Assembly (NCBI GenBank): GCA_905178155.1
Contig: CAJINV010000013.1
Location: 1,864,281-1,928,280, forward strand
DNA from: Amoebophrya sp. A120
Lineage: Eukaryota > Sar > Dinophyceae > Syndiniales > Amoebophryaceae
Length of the DNA stretch: 64,000 nt
Direction: 5' to 3'
Shown here in pieces: positions 34,097 through 45,900 of this stretch. Position 1 is the first letter of the stretch, and every line of letters starts with the position of its first letter. A program made the position numbers and the translations under genes. Below the pieces are notes generated by a model, which saw only the letters and a program-made list of their open reading frames with translations, did no database searches and was not told the DNA's origin.

Positions 34097-34880
34097 ATGT
34101 CAGACAGTTACTCGCACACCATAAGATGCGAGCAAAGGGTTGATTTTGATTCTTGCCAAATGGAAAAAAAGTATGAATACCCCGCCACTGTAACCACAGT
34201 GAGGTTCTTCGCGAAGGCTAGGAGACGCGCTTCAGCTTTCGTCCGGCAAGCAGCTCAACTGAACATATCATGTAAAGCCACTGGCTCGTTTACTTTTCCC
34301 GTGCGGTCCCTTTTTCTTCTCCTCCACATGAAAGCGGTCCTGCTGCTTTTGATTCGCGTTCTCACGGACGATAGTGACTGCATTGCCCTTGTACCCGAGC
34401 AGCTGCAGATTCACACGGACGAGGAGGTCCGGCGCACGACGACCAGTACAACTTTTTATGCCACTGCGATCCGGCTATCAAAAGCAAACCGCGCGTTCTA
34501 CGAGCCGGTTGCAAGCCAGTTTGGCGGGTCGAGCTCCAGTTCTCATTGGGAACACCGGCCTGGGGAAGGAGAAGACAAACCTCGCGTCACCCGGACGAGA
34601 GGAGATGCGGACGCTGCGGCTGGCGGTCTGAGGTTACCGTGTATAATTTTACCCTCTCCATCTTTGCAGGAGCGCGGTGGGCGGACGGCACCGACGACGA
34701 AGTCTTCCGTCTCTGTCCCGCCGCGATGCGAAGAGGCGGACGGAGCTAGTGCGGGAGCGTCAGTGCCTGTGCGTTCTAGAGCGTACAATTCAGACCCTTT
34801 TCCAGCGAGCCAGTTGTAGCAAGGTCTTGTTACTGAGAAGTTTCAGTTTGCTACATGGCGTACATTCGACGGGAAGATGA
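34097..34880 (+). CDS. Hypothetical protein, two exons with a 37-bp intron
   Basis: The frame from ATG 34097 (open from 34043) runs to 34632. A very short intron 34633-34669 (GTTACC to TTTGCAG, with a clear pyrimidine tract) then joins in phase 2 to 34670-34880. The joined C-terminus is basic (RRDAKRRTELVRERQCLCVL). Without splicing the frame stops at 34819, so the splice is inference. An alternative start at 34328 gives a signal-like hydrophobic stretch (MKAVLLLLIRVL). No family recognised. An out-of-frame Walker-A-like string (VLIGNTGLGKEKT) in the same region is probably chance. Confidence 0.35.
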
Positions 34881-35317
34881 GCAAAATTCAAATGCTACAC
34901 CTACCCTGCAGAAGCCGAACGCAGCAGGCATGGTAGGAGACTGCCACTGCTTATCTAACATTCATGGCGTCATCCATACCGTGATTAATGTTAAAGTTAA
35001 TCTGTGCACATGACTGTAGAAATCCGTGCGAGACCGCTCATTCAGAGCAAATAAAAAAGCCCGCTGCCCAATGAGTGAGTGAGGTGTGGGTGAGTGAATA
35101 AGTGAGCCGCGGCGTGCTCCGCAAAGCTGTGCGCGCGTTGTTTCCCTAGCGTGAAAAGGTGGGCCCGCGCAGTGGTCTCGCTTACTTACCACTTGTGCAC
35201 TGCGCTTAAGACTGGTGTACAACTTTGGAGCGAGTGAGTGAGCTTGTTCAGTTTTGCTTCTCTCTTTTCCCTTCTACGAGGAGGAATTACACAAAGGTCT
35301 CTGGTGCGTGTTCAGGC

Positions 35318-38300
35318 ATGATTGCAGACATTGGATTCAGTCAGCAAGCATCTACGAAAATGACGCCGGTAGTAAATGAAGCAGGACCACTCCTTGTTCT
35401 CGTCGCAGCGTTACTAGTACCGCGCGCCGCTCTTGCTGCTGGCGCACTGGATTCGCGGTTATGCTACGCTGCAAGTTGCGGTTTTATGCTTGCAGAATTG
35501 ATTTTCGCGCCAAATAAAACAAGTTCTCGAAGTGTTGGCTTCGTATTTGCTCGACCGAGTACAACCACTCCTCCGGACGTCGAGAGGCAAGGAACTGGGC
35601 GCCAAGAGGACACAACCAGAACCACGCTTCGAAGCGCAGCCGACCAAGTAGAAGGACCACCGGACCGTAAAGAGTTCCTCACCGTTATACCAGACGAGGA
35701 GGAGGACCTTGGTTTTATTTCCAATAGCGGGGAGGTGGACGAAAGAAGAAGAACTGGAATTGAGAATGACCGTGAGCACCTCCTCGTAGCGAGTCGGCTT
35801 ATCCCACAGAAAAAAGCAAGCAGGTCATATTTGTATAATTCAAAAATAGATACACAGAAAGTGGAAAACGAATAATGAAAATCTGCGTTGCGTATCCTGA
35901 GCAGCATGCTACGGGGCGACAGATTCTTCTGTGTGTTTGTTTTTGCATTCCAAATTAATATTGCCTGCCTGCTTTTTTCAGTGTGATTCGGCTGACGAAG
36001 GAAAAACAGTTCCGAGCGAGAACATCAGAGCTTGCTCGTGGTGATGAAAGCCTTGTCGAAGTTGAACAGAAAGGAGCCTTGTCGGAACACGATGGCCTTT
36101 GGAACACGACGGACGACCTTTGGAACACGACGGACCTGGCCGCGGCGCACGGGGAAGATGACGTTCTCAACCAGCAGAATTTTGAGTCTGCTTCTGACCA
36201 TTCCACAGGACCCGTTTCGCGACGCGTGTTGGGCGAGAGGAAGAGCAGGAAGAATGACACGGACGTTGAGCAAGTAAATGGATCGGAAGGAACACAAAAC
36301 TATCGCTCGTCACCTAGTGAGCTGCTCGAAGTAGCAGCGCGAGCATCATCGTCGGCTAGAAGTGGTGCATCTACTCCAACGCGGTCGAGCGATGCGAATG
36401 AGAGCGACACGACAGGAAAAAATCAGCCGCAGCAGAAACAGTCGTCTCCGCAGCGGGGGCAGTTGGAACAAGAAGAGGAACAAGAAGAACACCCGCGAGC
36501 AGCGGATGCAGGTCACAGCAAACAGAAAATTGACACGTCACCGGAAGAACAAAAAACGGAAACGGGCGGTGAAAAAGCGTCCACTACGGTCGTCGGGGAG
36601 GCGGAGACATCAGTCGTGGCGGAGCTGCTGCAGCGTGTCAAGCAACTGGAGCGGCAGAGGGAAGAGGATAGAAATTCGTGGGGCGAGTCGGTCGACAAAA
36701 GGTTCCACATGGTGCGGGACGTCGGGTCGGCGGACGAGCAACTTTTGCAGCATATGCTGGCCGTGATACTGGCGATGAAGACGCACGAGTACATCCAGAC
36801 CGTCGCGTTTCTCAGCCTCGGTTTCGTTGCGGTACTGATTGCGATCTCCCTCCCCGCTGTGCGCGTTTTCTGCCCCCGGCGCCAAACCTCTAGCATGCTC
36901 CTTGCATCGTCATTCTCTGGCGGACCAGGAGAAGATCATCCGGAAGGGCGCCAGCTCCTCTTGCCGGCTAAAGCAGGACAAGATGGAGTAGCCGTCGTCG
37001 CGGCTAGCAGTGCAGATGAAACAGCATTTATTGGAGGAACTCCGCCGGAGACGATTTATCGTTTCTATCCGTTCGACTTCGTAGAGAAAGGGACGCTAAG
37101 CAGTGTTGTGCAATCCGCAGGCACGGACATCGGGCGAATCTTTGCGGTGTGCATCGTGGTAAACGAAGTACTGCTCCTTCTCTCCCAGTACCCTTTCCGG
37201 ATCTACGACACCTGGTGTATTGACAGTATAAGTAGCAGCGAAGCAATTTCGAGTCGGTCGTCCGAGGAACTTGAAGATATCAGGGACCCGTTTCCTTTTT
37301 TGACGCCGATGCACGAGAAGGTGGCGCGCACGCTCTGGCTCGTGCTTCCGCGCATTTGCTTGCTGATAACGGCCGCCGTTCCAGCTTCTACCTTCCAGCA
37401 AGTGCGGGCTTCTCTGTACAAGGCGTCTATTGCAAGGTCAGGGACCACACGGAGTAAAGACGCCCCGCCGGGGGCGCAGAAGCAGGCAGACGACCGCACT
37501 GGTGAGGGGCCAGCAGACGACGGCGCGGTGGGGAGGATGCAAAGACGAGCGCGTTCTGAGGATGCCGCTCGTCCGAACGATGAAACCAGAATTACAGATG
37601 ATGGCGATCATGTAAGGGGTAAAGAGTCGATCAACTTCATGCAAGTCCTTCACGCTCTGACTGCACCGACAGCGATAGTGACGCTTCTTCTGTTCGAGAC
37701 CATCCAGCTGAGCTTTGGCGAGCGCATCAATTTCCCTGCAGCAGTGATGGGCCTGGACGGCCGCGCGAGAGCTTCGGCGGCCGCGGCGAGGTGGGACGCT
37801 TTCGACGACATCACAAAGCTTCAACAATGTAATGAGTGGACTTCTGCGGCTCGCCTGCTGTTCTTCCCCCAAGTCTTTCGGTTCCGTGTGCTCTTTCTGG
37901 TAGCCGGCTGGGTGTGCTCGTTTGCCTTCATGGTTTTGCACCTATTACTGGAGTTCCAAGTCCCGCAGCGTTTCGGTTTCGTCAACGACGGGGAACAGAT
38001 TTTCTTCGACAGTCATGGGCAGTGGGTACGGGAAGCGCGTTCTCTCCTGCTTCCGAAACTGTCTTTTGTGTTGGAAATTGTAGCGTTTCTTCTGGTTCAG
38101 TTTCTCCCTTTTTTTCCGATTTTGGAGCGGATATTTGTTTCCCCCGGAGCACCACTTGGAACACGGGAACCACTTGGAGACACTGCATACCACGCTTGGA
38201 CGAAGAGTCCAGGACTTCCAGAATGGTTTGTGGGAGTGGAATATCCCAAGAAAACAAATGTTACAGTTTTAAACGGTTCGTGTTGTAATTTTAGCAACAT

Positions 38301-38346
38301 AAAGTTTCTCTATCTGATGACAGAAAAATTTGCAATGCAGTGCTGA
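35318..38346 (+). CDS. Multi-pass membrane protein with signal peptide, unknown function
   Basis: Exon 1 is 35318-35832. The ATG at 35318 or 35360 opens a signal peptide, GPLLVLVAALLVPRAALA, with cleavage expected before AGALD. An intron 35833-35981 (GTATAATT to TTTTTTCAG, phase 2) joins exon 2, 35982-38346, giving up to 959 residues. After an acidic, Gln/Ser-rich, probably disordered region comes a short coiled coil (LLQRVKQLERQREEDRNSW). About six hydrophobic segments follow, near 36803-36865, 37127-37185, 37322-37385, 37646-37715, 37855-37950 and 38053-38115. Asp/Glu- and Lys-rich loops separate them. A secretory-pathway or plasma-membrane location is likely. No transporter or channel motif recognised. 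The 3' end is uncertain: reading frames at 38454-38552 and 38725-39243 could be further exons. Confidence 0.55.
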
Positions 38347-38724
38347 CGATTAGAAGGAAAAACAAGTATGAAATTAGGCTCCTGAGAAGTCGATCCGGCA
38401 TGCAGAGCTTGTCTGTCTTGCTTGGTCTGCAACACAATGTGTAGCTGTAGCAGTTGGTTCGTTGGGGTTGGATATGGAAGCTGGAACCCTGCGGGACTCT
38501 GTGGGACTACGTAGCCACGCATGACGGATGCCCTGCTATGGAGGGGAGGCGAGTGATCTTCCCGGCTACTGCTAGTTCTCTAAGAAAAAAACCCCATTTG
38601 TCAGCACGCGGCTTTACTTACCGGCACATGATGCAGCACAACTTCCTCTTTCTGTGATGCAAAACGCCTGCCACGAATCACTCGGTACTGCATGGAACTG
38701 CACGACTTGTGATCTTCAAAAAGA

Positions 38725-39243
38725 GTGTACGCAAATCTGCATGGCAGGCTTCGACTTTTCTTGAGACTAGCAGCAGTCCCAAACAAGAAAGCTACTCGCT
38801 TTATTACCTCTATACCTGCAGTCCCACACGGGCAGGTGTCGCAGAATTTGTGGCTGACCAGGCCGGCAGACGTTCAGCAGCATATCAAATGTAAAAGTGT
38901 CTGGGTCTGGAAGAATGCAACTTGTCATACTAAATCTGCAGCATGCAAAAATCTGTGTTGCGTGATTACCAAAAGTCGTCCAGTTTTGACCAAGTCGGGA
39001 GGGAGTTTCTCATGCAGGATAGGCATGAGAGAGATCGCACAGAATCTGTCATGCTAGGTCCTGCATTCCAGACCTCATGGGTCAACATGGAAAATATGCA
39101 TGACAAATCGTGCGCTCTTCCAGACCCAGACATTTTTGCATTTGATACAGCAGATCGACGCGCGATTTTGGACTAACGTGACGGAGTGGCGCTGCAACTT
39201 TTATTCTATCGACATTTTTGGCCTCTGCGTTCAGAGTAAGTAG
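38725..39243 (+). CDS. Reading frame interrupted by a 265-bp TIR element; possible exon(s) of unknown protein
   Basis: An open frame reads RLFLRLAAVPNKKATRF and on to TRPADVQ before an inserted element at 38883-39147. If the element and one copy of its 5-bp duplication (CAGCA) are removed, codons continue in frame as QIDARFWTNVTEW to a TAG at 39241-39243. No GT lies at the left junction, so ordinary GT-AG splicing would not restore this frame; a CA-AG or other non-canonical excision would. It may be a 3' exon of the upstream membrane-protein gene. No family recognised and no start codon assigned. Confidence 0.35.
38883..39147 (-). mobile_element. Introner-like / MITE element, copy A (265 bp)
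   Basis: It starts TATCAAATGTAAAAG and ends TTTTTGCATTTGATA; the TIRs run about 36 bp with few mismatches and continue weakly inward. Flanking 5-bp direct repeats CAGCA lie at 38878-38882 and 39148-39152. It is the inverse orientation of the element at 44026-44290, with the same length and roughly nine in ten bases shared along the whole element. It has no coding capacity, so it would depend on a transposase in trans. Confidence 0.9.
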
Positions 39244-39252
39244 ATGACGTTG

Positions 39253-39292
39253 TCGTCGTCGTCGTCGTCCTCGTCCTCGTCCTCGTCGCGGG
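39253..39292. repeat. GTC/CTC trinucleotide microsatellite
   Basis: About six GTC units followed by CCTCGT-type repeats, just after the interrupted reading frame. Not part of any supported gene. Confidence 0.8.
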
Positions 39293-40572
39293 AGGATTAA
39301 CTTCGACCACCAAAACTACTGCGCATTTATTTGTCGCATCGATGGATCATATGAATTTTAACAAAAAGTAAAAGAACAAGAAGTCTACAGAACTTGAACT
39401 GCAACTGACACATACTACACTACTTTCTTCGTTGGACGGAAATAGTCGTGATAAGGAAGGAAACAGTTGCTGCACTGTTAGTTTCTATCTCAGTTTCTTT
39501 ATTTCTATTAGTATACTCGAACCTCGTACTCGTTTACGATCCGAAGGCAAAGTTAAGAAAAGGAAAAGAAGGGAGGTGGGGAAAGAAGTGTTGCACTATG
39601 GAATCTTTGATCAAGTCAAAGCGAGTAGCAACCATGCACAGAACATAAAGCAAGCATAATTTCCGATCATAAATGGCTACGTGAAAATGCAATGATCAAA
39701 AATCCATTACCATTTGGGCTTTAACGTGTTTATCTATCCTCCTGTGACAAAACGGCTATAGACAAGTTTTAATGAAATTAAAAATCTGGCCGTGAATCGT
39801 AGTAAAGTTAAGATGTAAAGATTTACCCCTTTGTGTTTGTTACACTTTGTCTCACAGTTCCTGTTAGAGCTTTGAAGCACTCTCTTGTGACATGACTTGA
39901 TAAGGAAAACGCTGTGGGCAAAGGCGCAGAGCCTGCTCGTGTCGCGCCCTAGATGCGAGCGATTAGCTGCTTAATCTGTTGAGGAAGTTGCAACTTCACC
40001 TTGTTGACGTGGTCTCCTGGGTATTGTGAACCGTCCTGATGTCGAGGCACTCGGTGCACTGTCCTGATGTCGCAGCAGTCGGAAAAACAGCAACAAAGCA
40101 GAGAAGTAATTCAGTCCCCCTTGTTTGGTGAACAAGGGAGACTTGTTGCCCTTGTCGAGTCTGCTAGCCTCGTTCTCGGCAGCTGGATCTGGCTACTGTT
40201 CGCTTGTGCTGAAACACCATGATGAGTAGTTGTCATTTTATATATACTTTTTCATTTTCAACAAGTAGTGGTTCTGTTCTCTGTGCTGTATCGAGGTCTT
40301 TTTTCCAGAACACGAACACCGCGATGGAAGATCAAGCAAATGCAAGAAAACAAGAGCGAGGATGTCGGTTAGTATCTAATATAGTAGATGAACAGCTGCA
40401 AGTCCAAACGCCGACACTAGGAAGTCAATTAATTTTAGACTCACCCTCACTCCAAGTGGGGAGGAGGACGAGTACAAGCAGTGCTGGATATTAACAATGG
40501 CGCTTGATTGATGATGAAGCTACGTCTTGCTCTTGGTGGTCGAGCAAGAGCACTTAGTAAGTAGTCAAAGCA
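39293..40572. other. Intergenic, no supported gene
   Basis: About 1.3 kb. A frame at 40219-40494 contains a good acceptor-like tract (TTTTTTCCAG near 40308) and could hold a small exon, but no domain or partner was found. Confidence 0.4.
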
Positions 40573-41775
40573 ATGCATCCATTGCAGTTTTATTTCTCCC
40601 GGTGTTCTTGTACCCTGCGCCGGCCGGCCGCCGGTGGTGGTCGAGCTCCTGCTCCTGCTGTTACTAGTCAATTGAGATTGACCAGCTATGGCTCCGGTTT
40701 GTTTGTAAAAATGTCCAGGGCTGGCCTACTTTTCGCGGTGTTTGGCGCGGCAGGGCGGTTGTTTTTCTTTTTCCTCAGTCCGGGCGTTGCAAATGGATTA
40801 GCCCGCCCCGCGGACGAGGTGGATCTTCATTCGAATGCTCCCGCGAAGAGGAAGACCCACCGGAGGGAGATGATCCTGCTGGACGATTATAGCGGTGGGC
40901 CGCAGGGGCAAGAATTCACTGACCACGTCGACGAGGATACAAGTACGGAACCCGGACAGCTGCGTCATTTTTCAGTCGCAAACCAGGAGGGCTTGTTCAT
41001 CCAAAAAACGCAGTGGGCGCTCCCATCCCCCCGGAGTTTTTTTCGTCGTATGTGGAACAGGTTCCGGCGCCAGAAGCCGAGAAGTAGAAATAAGGGCGGT
41101 GCAGGGCTGTTGAAGGAGGAGGTCCAGAACGATCATCCAGCAGGCGACGCGTGTACAGCAGATCTAGATGGTGCAAAATCAAGTGTCGCACCGCGAAGAA
41201 AGTCACGAAGGCCAGAACCGCTGCGAACAGAACCAGTAGAACTACTTGATTATGAAATACCAGCGCGACGACCGATGCTGCTCGTAAACGCGACGCGCGC
41301 TCTCGATTTTTTTGATAGGGAACTCCCAGATGTCGTGGGAAATTCTGGATGGACGCCGAACCACAAGTCATTCACATTGGCCAAGCTGTTGAATCGTATT
41401 TACTTTGGAACACCCCGCAATCTCCTCGCTCTCGATCAGAATACAAATAATTACACATACCAGATGAATCTACGCACGATTAGCGGCCACGCGGATCTCC
41501 GGCCACGGGTGTATGGTCTCAATAAGGACAATTTTTTAGTGCGTGAGCTTCTAAATCAAAAGCAAAGCACCAAGTACAAAAACGAGTATGACAGCGTCGA
41601 GTCTGAGTCTGAACATCAAGAAGAAGACGGCGGGTGTGATAGCAAGCTTGTTGAAGACGAACCTGACTACCATAAGCCCCTGGTCGTTTTGGTCCACGAC
41701 CATGTAAAGTATGCATTTCAGCGACTTTCCACAGACCCGGAAGAATACATCATGAGAAGACTTTTAGAAGTGTAG
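40573..41775 (+). CDS. Predicted secreted or type II membrane protein, unknown function
   Basis: A single 400-residue exon from ATG 40573. A second ATG at 40711 (residue 47) begins MSRAGLLFAVFGAAGRLFFF, a signal peptide or anchor with possible cleavage after GVANG, so the real start may be 40711. The remainder is hydrophilic, with basic patches (RRMWNRFRRQKPRSRNKGG) and an acidic patch (SVESESEHQEEDGG). A better ordered segment reads LLVNATRALDFFDRELPDVV and continues through LLNRIYFGTPRNLLALDQNT. The C-terminus ends EEYIMRRLLEV. No family recognised. Confidence 0.55.
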   Translation: MHPLQFYFSRCSCTLRRPAAGGGRAPAPAVTSQLRLTSYGSGLFVKMSRAGLLFAVFGAAGRLFFFFLSPGVANGLARPADEVDLHSNAPAKRKTHRREMILLDDYSGGPQGQEFTDHVDEDTSTEPGQLRHFSVANQEGLFIQKTQWALPSPRSFFRRMWNRFRRQKPRSRNKGGAGLLKEEVQNDHPAGDACTADLDGAKSSVAPRRKSRRPEPLRTEPVELLDYEIPARRPMLLVNATRALDFFDRELPDVVGNSGWTPNHKSFTLAKLLNRIYFGTPRNLLALDQNTNNYTYQMNLRTISGHADLRPRVYGLNKDNFLVRELLNQKQSTKYKNEYDSVESESEHQEEDGGCDSKLVEDEPDYHKPLVVLVHDHVKYAFQRLSTDPEEYIMRRLLEV

Positions 41776-42937
41776 GTCGACTCGAAAACTCAATAGCGAG
41801 GAGGATTCATTGCAATGTCAATTTGTCCTCGGTACGGGAAGCGTTACGATGAAAAGATGAACGCAACAGTTGTGCATCAAAAGAATGCCAGGGAATACCT
41901 AGCAAGCTCTGTAACCATTTCTTATTTCATTTGTAGTGCGTCTCATAATCAGAGGCGAAATTGTCCACCGTTTTCACCGCAGCGAGGGGTCTTCATTGAA
42001 ATAGCACTGGAGAAAAGAGGTGACGGTGAGTAAACGCGTTCCCACCTGTACTAGAATTATGGTAAATCCAAACAGAAACGCCGATATTAAGTCAATTAGT
42101 CGCTTGGAGGCGTGCGAAGAGGACCAGAAAAAGAAAAAGACAACGGCTCCGTGATTTCCTCTTCCTCAGTGATTTCAGTGAATCGTCAGCCCAAGCAATA
42201 GACCCGCGATGCACAAGAAAAAGAACCTCGGTCCTGGCGGTTCTCTGTCGTGTGGAAAATGAAATGGAACAGCTGTTTTCGGTCCATTTTGCTGAACTTT
42301 ACGTGTCCTTTAAACAAGATTTGCATTTCAGGCCGCAATTTTTGTCAATGTCACTCCTGTGGTTATATTTCTTTGGTCGGTGTTTGAAAGGCAAAGGAGA
42401 AGTTCAAGTTCGGTTTTATGGAGGTCTTGTCATCGGAGTCCGATGAAATTCACACTTCTGTTGATGTTGCAATTTTTCGGTGTTCAGATATGTTTCGGTA
42501 ATTAATTCTGAAAGAACCCGTGATTTAATTATAGGTGGTTTGTTAGAAGCGACTGTGGCAAAGTCAAAGATTAAGATATTCATTCTCATTTTGTTTTTGA
42601 AAGTTATGTTGGAATAACGCTAACGTAACTAAATAGATACCTGCATCGCAACATCTTTAGCTACTACAAATGACATTTCTCGCATTGCATGACAGTGCTG
42701 TCCAGGTCTCACGGTTTAAACAACCCTAGTACTTTACTGCGAGCTACATACCGACGTGGTCCCGTCATCTTTGTATTTTTAGGTGATTTGATCTCCTTCT
42801 TCGTTCGCGAAGATCGTGCGAAAAGGATTCCGCCTGGAACGGTGTGCAATTGCGCTGCCTTTGCCCCCCCCCTGGGACGAGTCCTCGTGGTGGCCTCAGC
42901 TTGTAAAAAACTCATCATCATCATCTGGTAAATAATC
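41776..42937. other. Intergenic, no supported gene
   Basis: About 1.2 kb upstream of the flavohemoglobin gene. Small frames (41815-42033, 42252-42446, 42689-42931) show no domain. Confidence 0.5.
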
Positions 42938-45900
42938 ATGGCGGCCGTGCAAGTGAAAACCAAGCAGCCAGCGGGGGATCCTACCTACCCGCTACTGGTT
43001 TCCGAGTCGACGCGCCAGATTCTGGAGCTGACTCTGAACGTCTACAAGGGCGTGTCGCAGGGGAAGGGCGGCATCTGGCTGACCGACTACTTCTATCGCC
43101 GCATGCTGTCTTCGGAACCCAGTTTGCGCAACGTGTTCAATCAGGCAAACCAGTCGGGGTTTAAGCAGCCGATGAAGCTGTACGACTCCTTCCTGATTGC
43201 CGCGGAATGCGCCATTGCGAAGAAGCCGTACCCGGCGGACAAGATCGATACCATCTCTCAGCGGCACGTTGGCCTCATGGTTACGCCGGCCATGTACGCG
43301 ATTGTGAAAACCCACCTGGTGCAGACGATCATCGAAACGCTGGAGGCCGGGGGGGATCAGCGAGTGTACGCTGCCTGGGCCGAACTGTACGACGTGTTCG
43401 CCGCACACCTGATGACTTTGGAGAAAAAGCTGTACGAAGACAACAAAAATGCGGGCTGGAAGGTGGACACAGGCGACAACATGGCAAATAACGGCGAGAA
43501 CAATAAAGCCAAGGATCAGAAGCGCCTATTTCAACTGGTGAAGAAGGAGAAGCTGTCGCCGCTGGTGACCCAGTACTTCTTCTCTCCTATCAAAGTGAAA
43601 GAAGCCCCCACCCCATATCGGAAACGGAAGATGCGCGAATTTGTGATGCTGTATTTGAGTACACAAATCAACTTGTATTGCTAGAAGGCCAGGAGACGAA
43701 GCTGCGGCCTAAATTGCAGGTAATCTGTCATGCTGTTTCCCACTTCCAGTTGCCTCCTGTCATCCTGGACCTGCAAGGCTTTCCCACGCTAGACAGCACT
43801 ACAGTCCGCATCTTTTGCCTTCTAGCATCACAAGCTGATTTGTGGCCACAAATCTGCATCACAGATTTCCGCTTTGATATGGGGAGGGGGCATTTTTCAT
43901 TGTAATATCTCCGCAAGACGGAAAGCCGCTGCTGGCGGTGAAACCGGGCAAGTACCTGACGCTCTGGATGCAGGTGGGTTCCTACACGCAGCCGCGCCAC
44001 TACACCATTGTTCCGACCAAGGAAGTATCAAATGTAAAAATGTCTGGGTCTGGAAGAATGCGCGATTTGTCATGCAGCTTTTCCATGTTGACCCTTGAAG
44101 CCTGGAATGCAGGAACTAGCATGACAGATTCTGTGCGATCTCTCTCATGCCTGTCCTGCGTGAGAAACTCCCACACGACTTGGTCAAAACTGGACGACTT
44201 TTGGTAATCATGCAACACAGGTCTTTGCATGCTGCAGATTTAGCATGACAAGTTGCATTCTTCCAGACCCAGACGTTTTTACATTTGATAGGAAGAGGTA
44301 GAGGACTCCTGCTACTCCATCTGCGTGAAGCGCGACGGCGCGGTCTCGACGGGCTTGGAGCTGGTCGGCCTCCGCGAGTGCCTGCCGCTCAGCCCGCCGC
44401 AGGGGGCCTTTAACCTGCAGAAGTACCTCCGCGCGTGCCAGCGAGCCATTAACTACGACACGTCCACCGGATCTGGCGGCCCGTACTTGCTGCTGCTCAG
44501 CGCTGGCACGGGGATCACGGCAATGCTCTCGCTCCTCGCGCGCACCGTATCATGAGGAAAACTGAGGATCCCCTTTCCACATATTGAAATTGGAACACAT
44601 ACACGGGGATGAGAATTTGTGTATGCTGATTTTTTGTTGTGTAGTACGCAAATTATGCCTTATTTCTCTTGCATACTTGGGAAGGGGAAGCAAGAGCGAA
44701 AGGTAGCACTTGGCAGGCCATCTGTGACGCGTTTTAGCCTACAGCAGCAACGTCTATGATGCTGAAGCGCTAGACTTCTAGAAACCCGAACAGCTGCTCT
44801 AGCATACGCCTCCACTTTGTTCCTGCAAGACAACAAGGCTGATTCCTGGGGCCACGAATCAATCTGCATCCTCACCAATTTTCCTTTTGAGTATCCGAGG
44901 AAGGAGGGGGGGTTTTTCCTCACGATACGACGAATTTCCGCAGTTTGCATCGGGAAAGAAGTTAAAAATCGCCTGGTGTCACGGTTGCCGCAACGGTCAG
45001 GAGCAGTTGTTTCGGGACAAGGTCGCGGACATCATCCAAAAAAAAACGGAGGAAAACGAGACGCTCGAGTATCAATGTGGAAATATACTAGTGTCCCGAG
45101 GACCCCAGGACGGTGGAGAGCATTAGCCTGTAATGCACTTACTTATGCATAGAATTAAAATTAAAAAGTGGGTTCCGTGACGAGGAGGACCGAGGACGTG
45201 AGATAAGTGCCCTTTGTCGTAAAAGAAAGGAAAAATGCGACGCATTTTGTTCTTTCACGATCTGGGGATGCTGCTTCTTCAGCAGCATGACAGACGTCGC
45301 TTGATCACACAAGTAGCTTTCGCTATTCTACAACAGAGGGTCTTGGTTTTCGAGGAACCAAAGAAATGCATGCATGTGGCGCTCGGAAACCGAGCCTCGG
45401 CCCACGAGGGAGCCGGTGCGCGCTCTGGCAAAAAAGAGCGCAAATGTTTTCTTCGTGATTTTTGCGGAGCTTTGTATCTATGGTATATATTGGCTTGATT
45501 CGTAGATGATAAGTATTTCCCCTCCGTATTTCTGGGGCACCACCAGGGGCGCGAATTTCCATCTTTCTCGTGGATATCGAGATCCAGCAATATGTATGGT
45601 ATTCGCGGCCCCGGGACGACGACCCCACCACCGACGGGAAGCTTGTGACCGTGAAAACCGGGCACATGGACCTGCAGTCGTGTGCGGAGCTGTCCAGGTT
45701 TCTTGGCGGGCGGACCACGGCGGCCATCGGCGGCACGTACGCTTACATGTGCGGCCCCGGGGGCTGGCTGTCCAAGCAAAGGCAGGATTTGACCGCCATG
45801 TCGAAGCGGATTTGCTTGCCCGAGAATGTCGTTTACGAGTCCTACGGAGAAGAGCTCACCGGCGAGGCGGACCCGATGATGCAAGCCGCGCTGTTATCCC

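Noticed and set aside
34519-34631. Walker-A-like string VLIGNTGLGKEKT suggesting an ATPase
   Set aside because: It is in a different frame from the better supported spliced frame, lacks the GK(S/T) ending and has no Walker B or other ATPase motifs.
43588-43684. Continuation of the first flavohemoglobin exon to its stop codon (VKEAPTPYRKRKMREF)
   Set aside because: This stretch is the terminal inverted repeat of the intron 1 element; its reverse complement is found at the right end of the same element.
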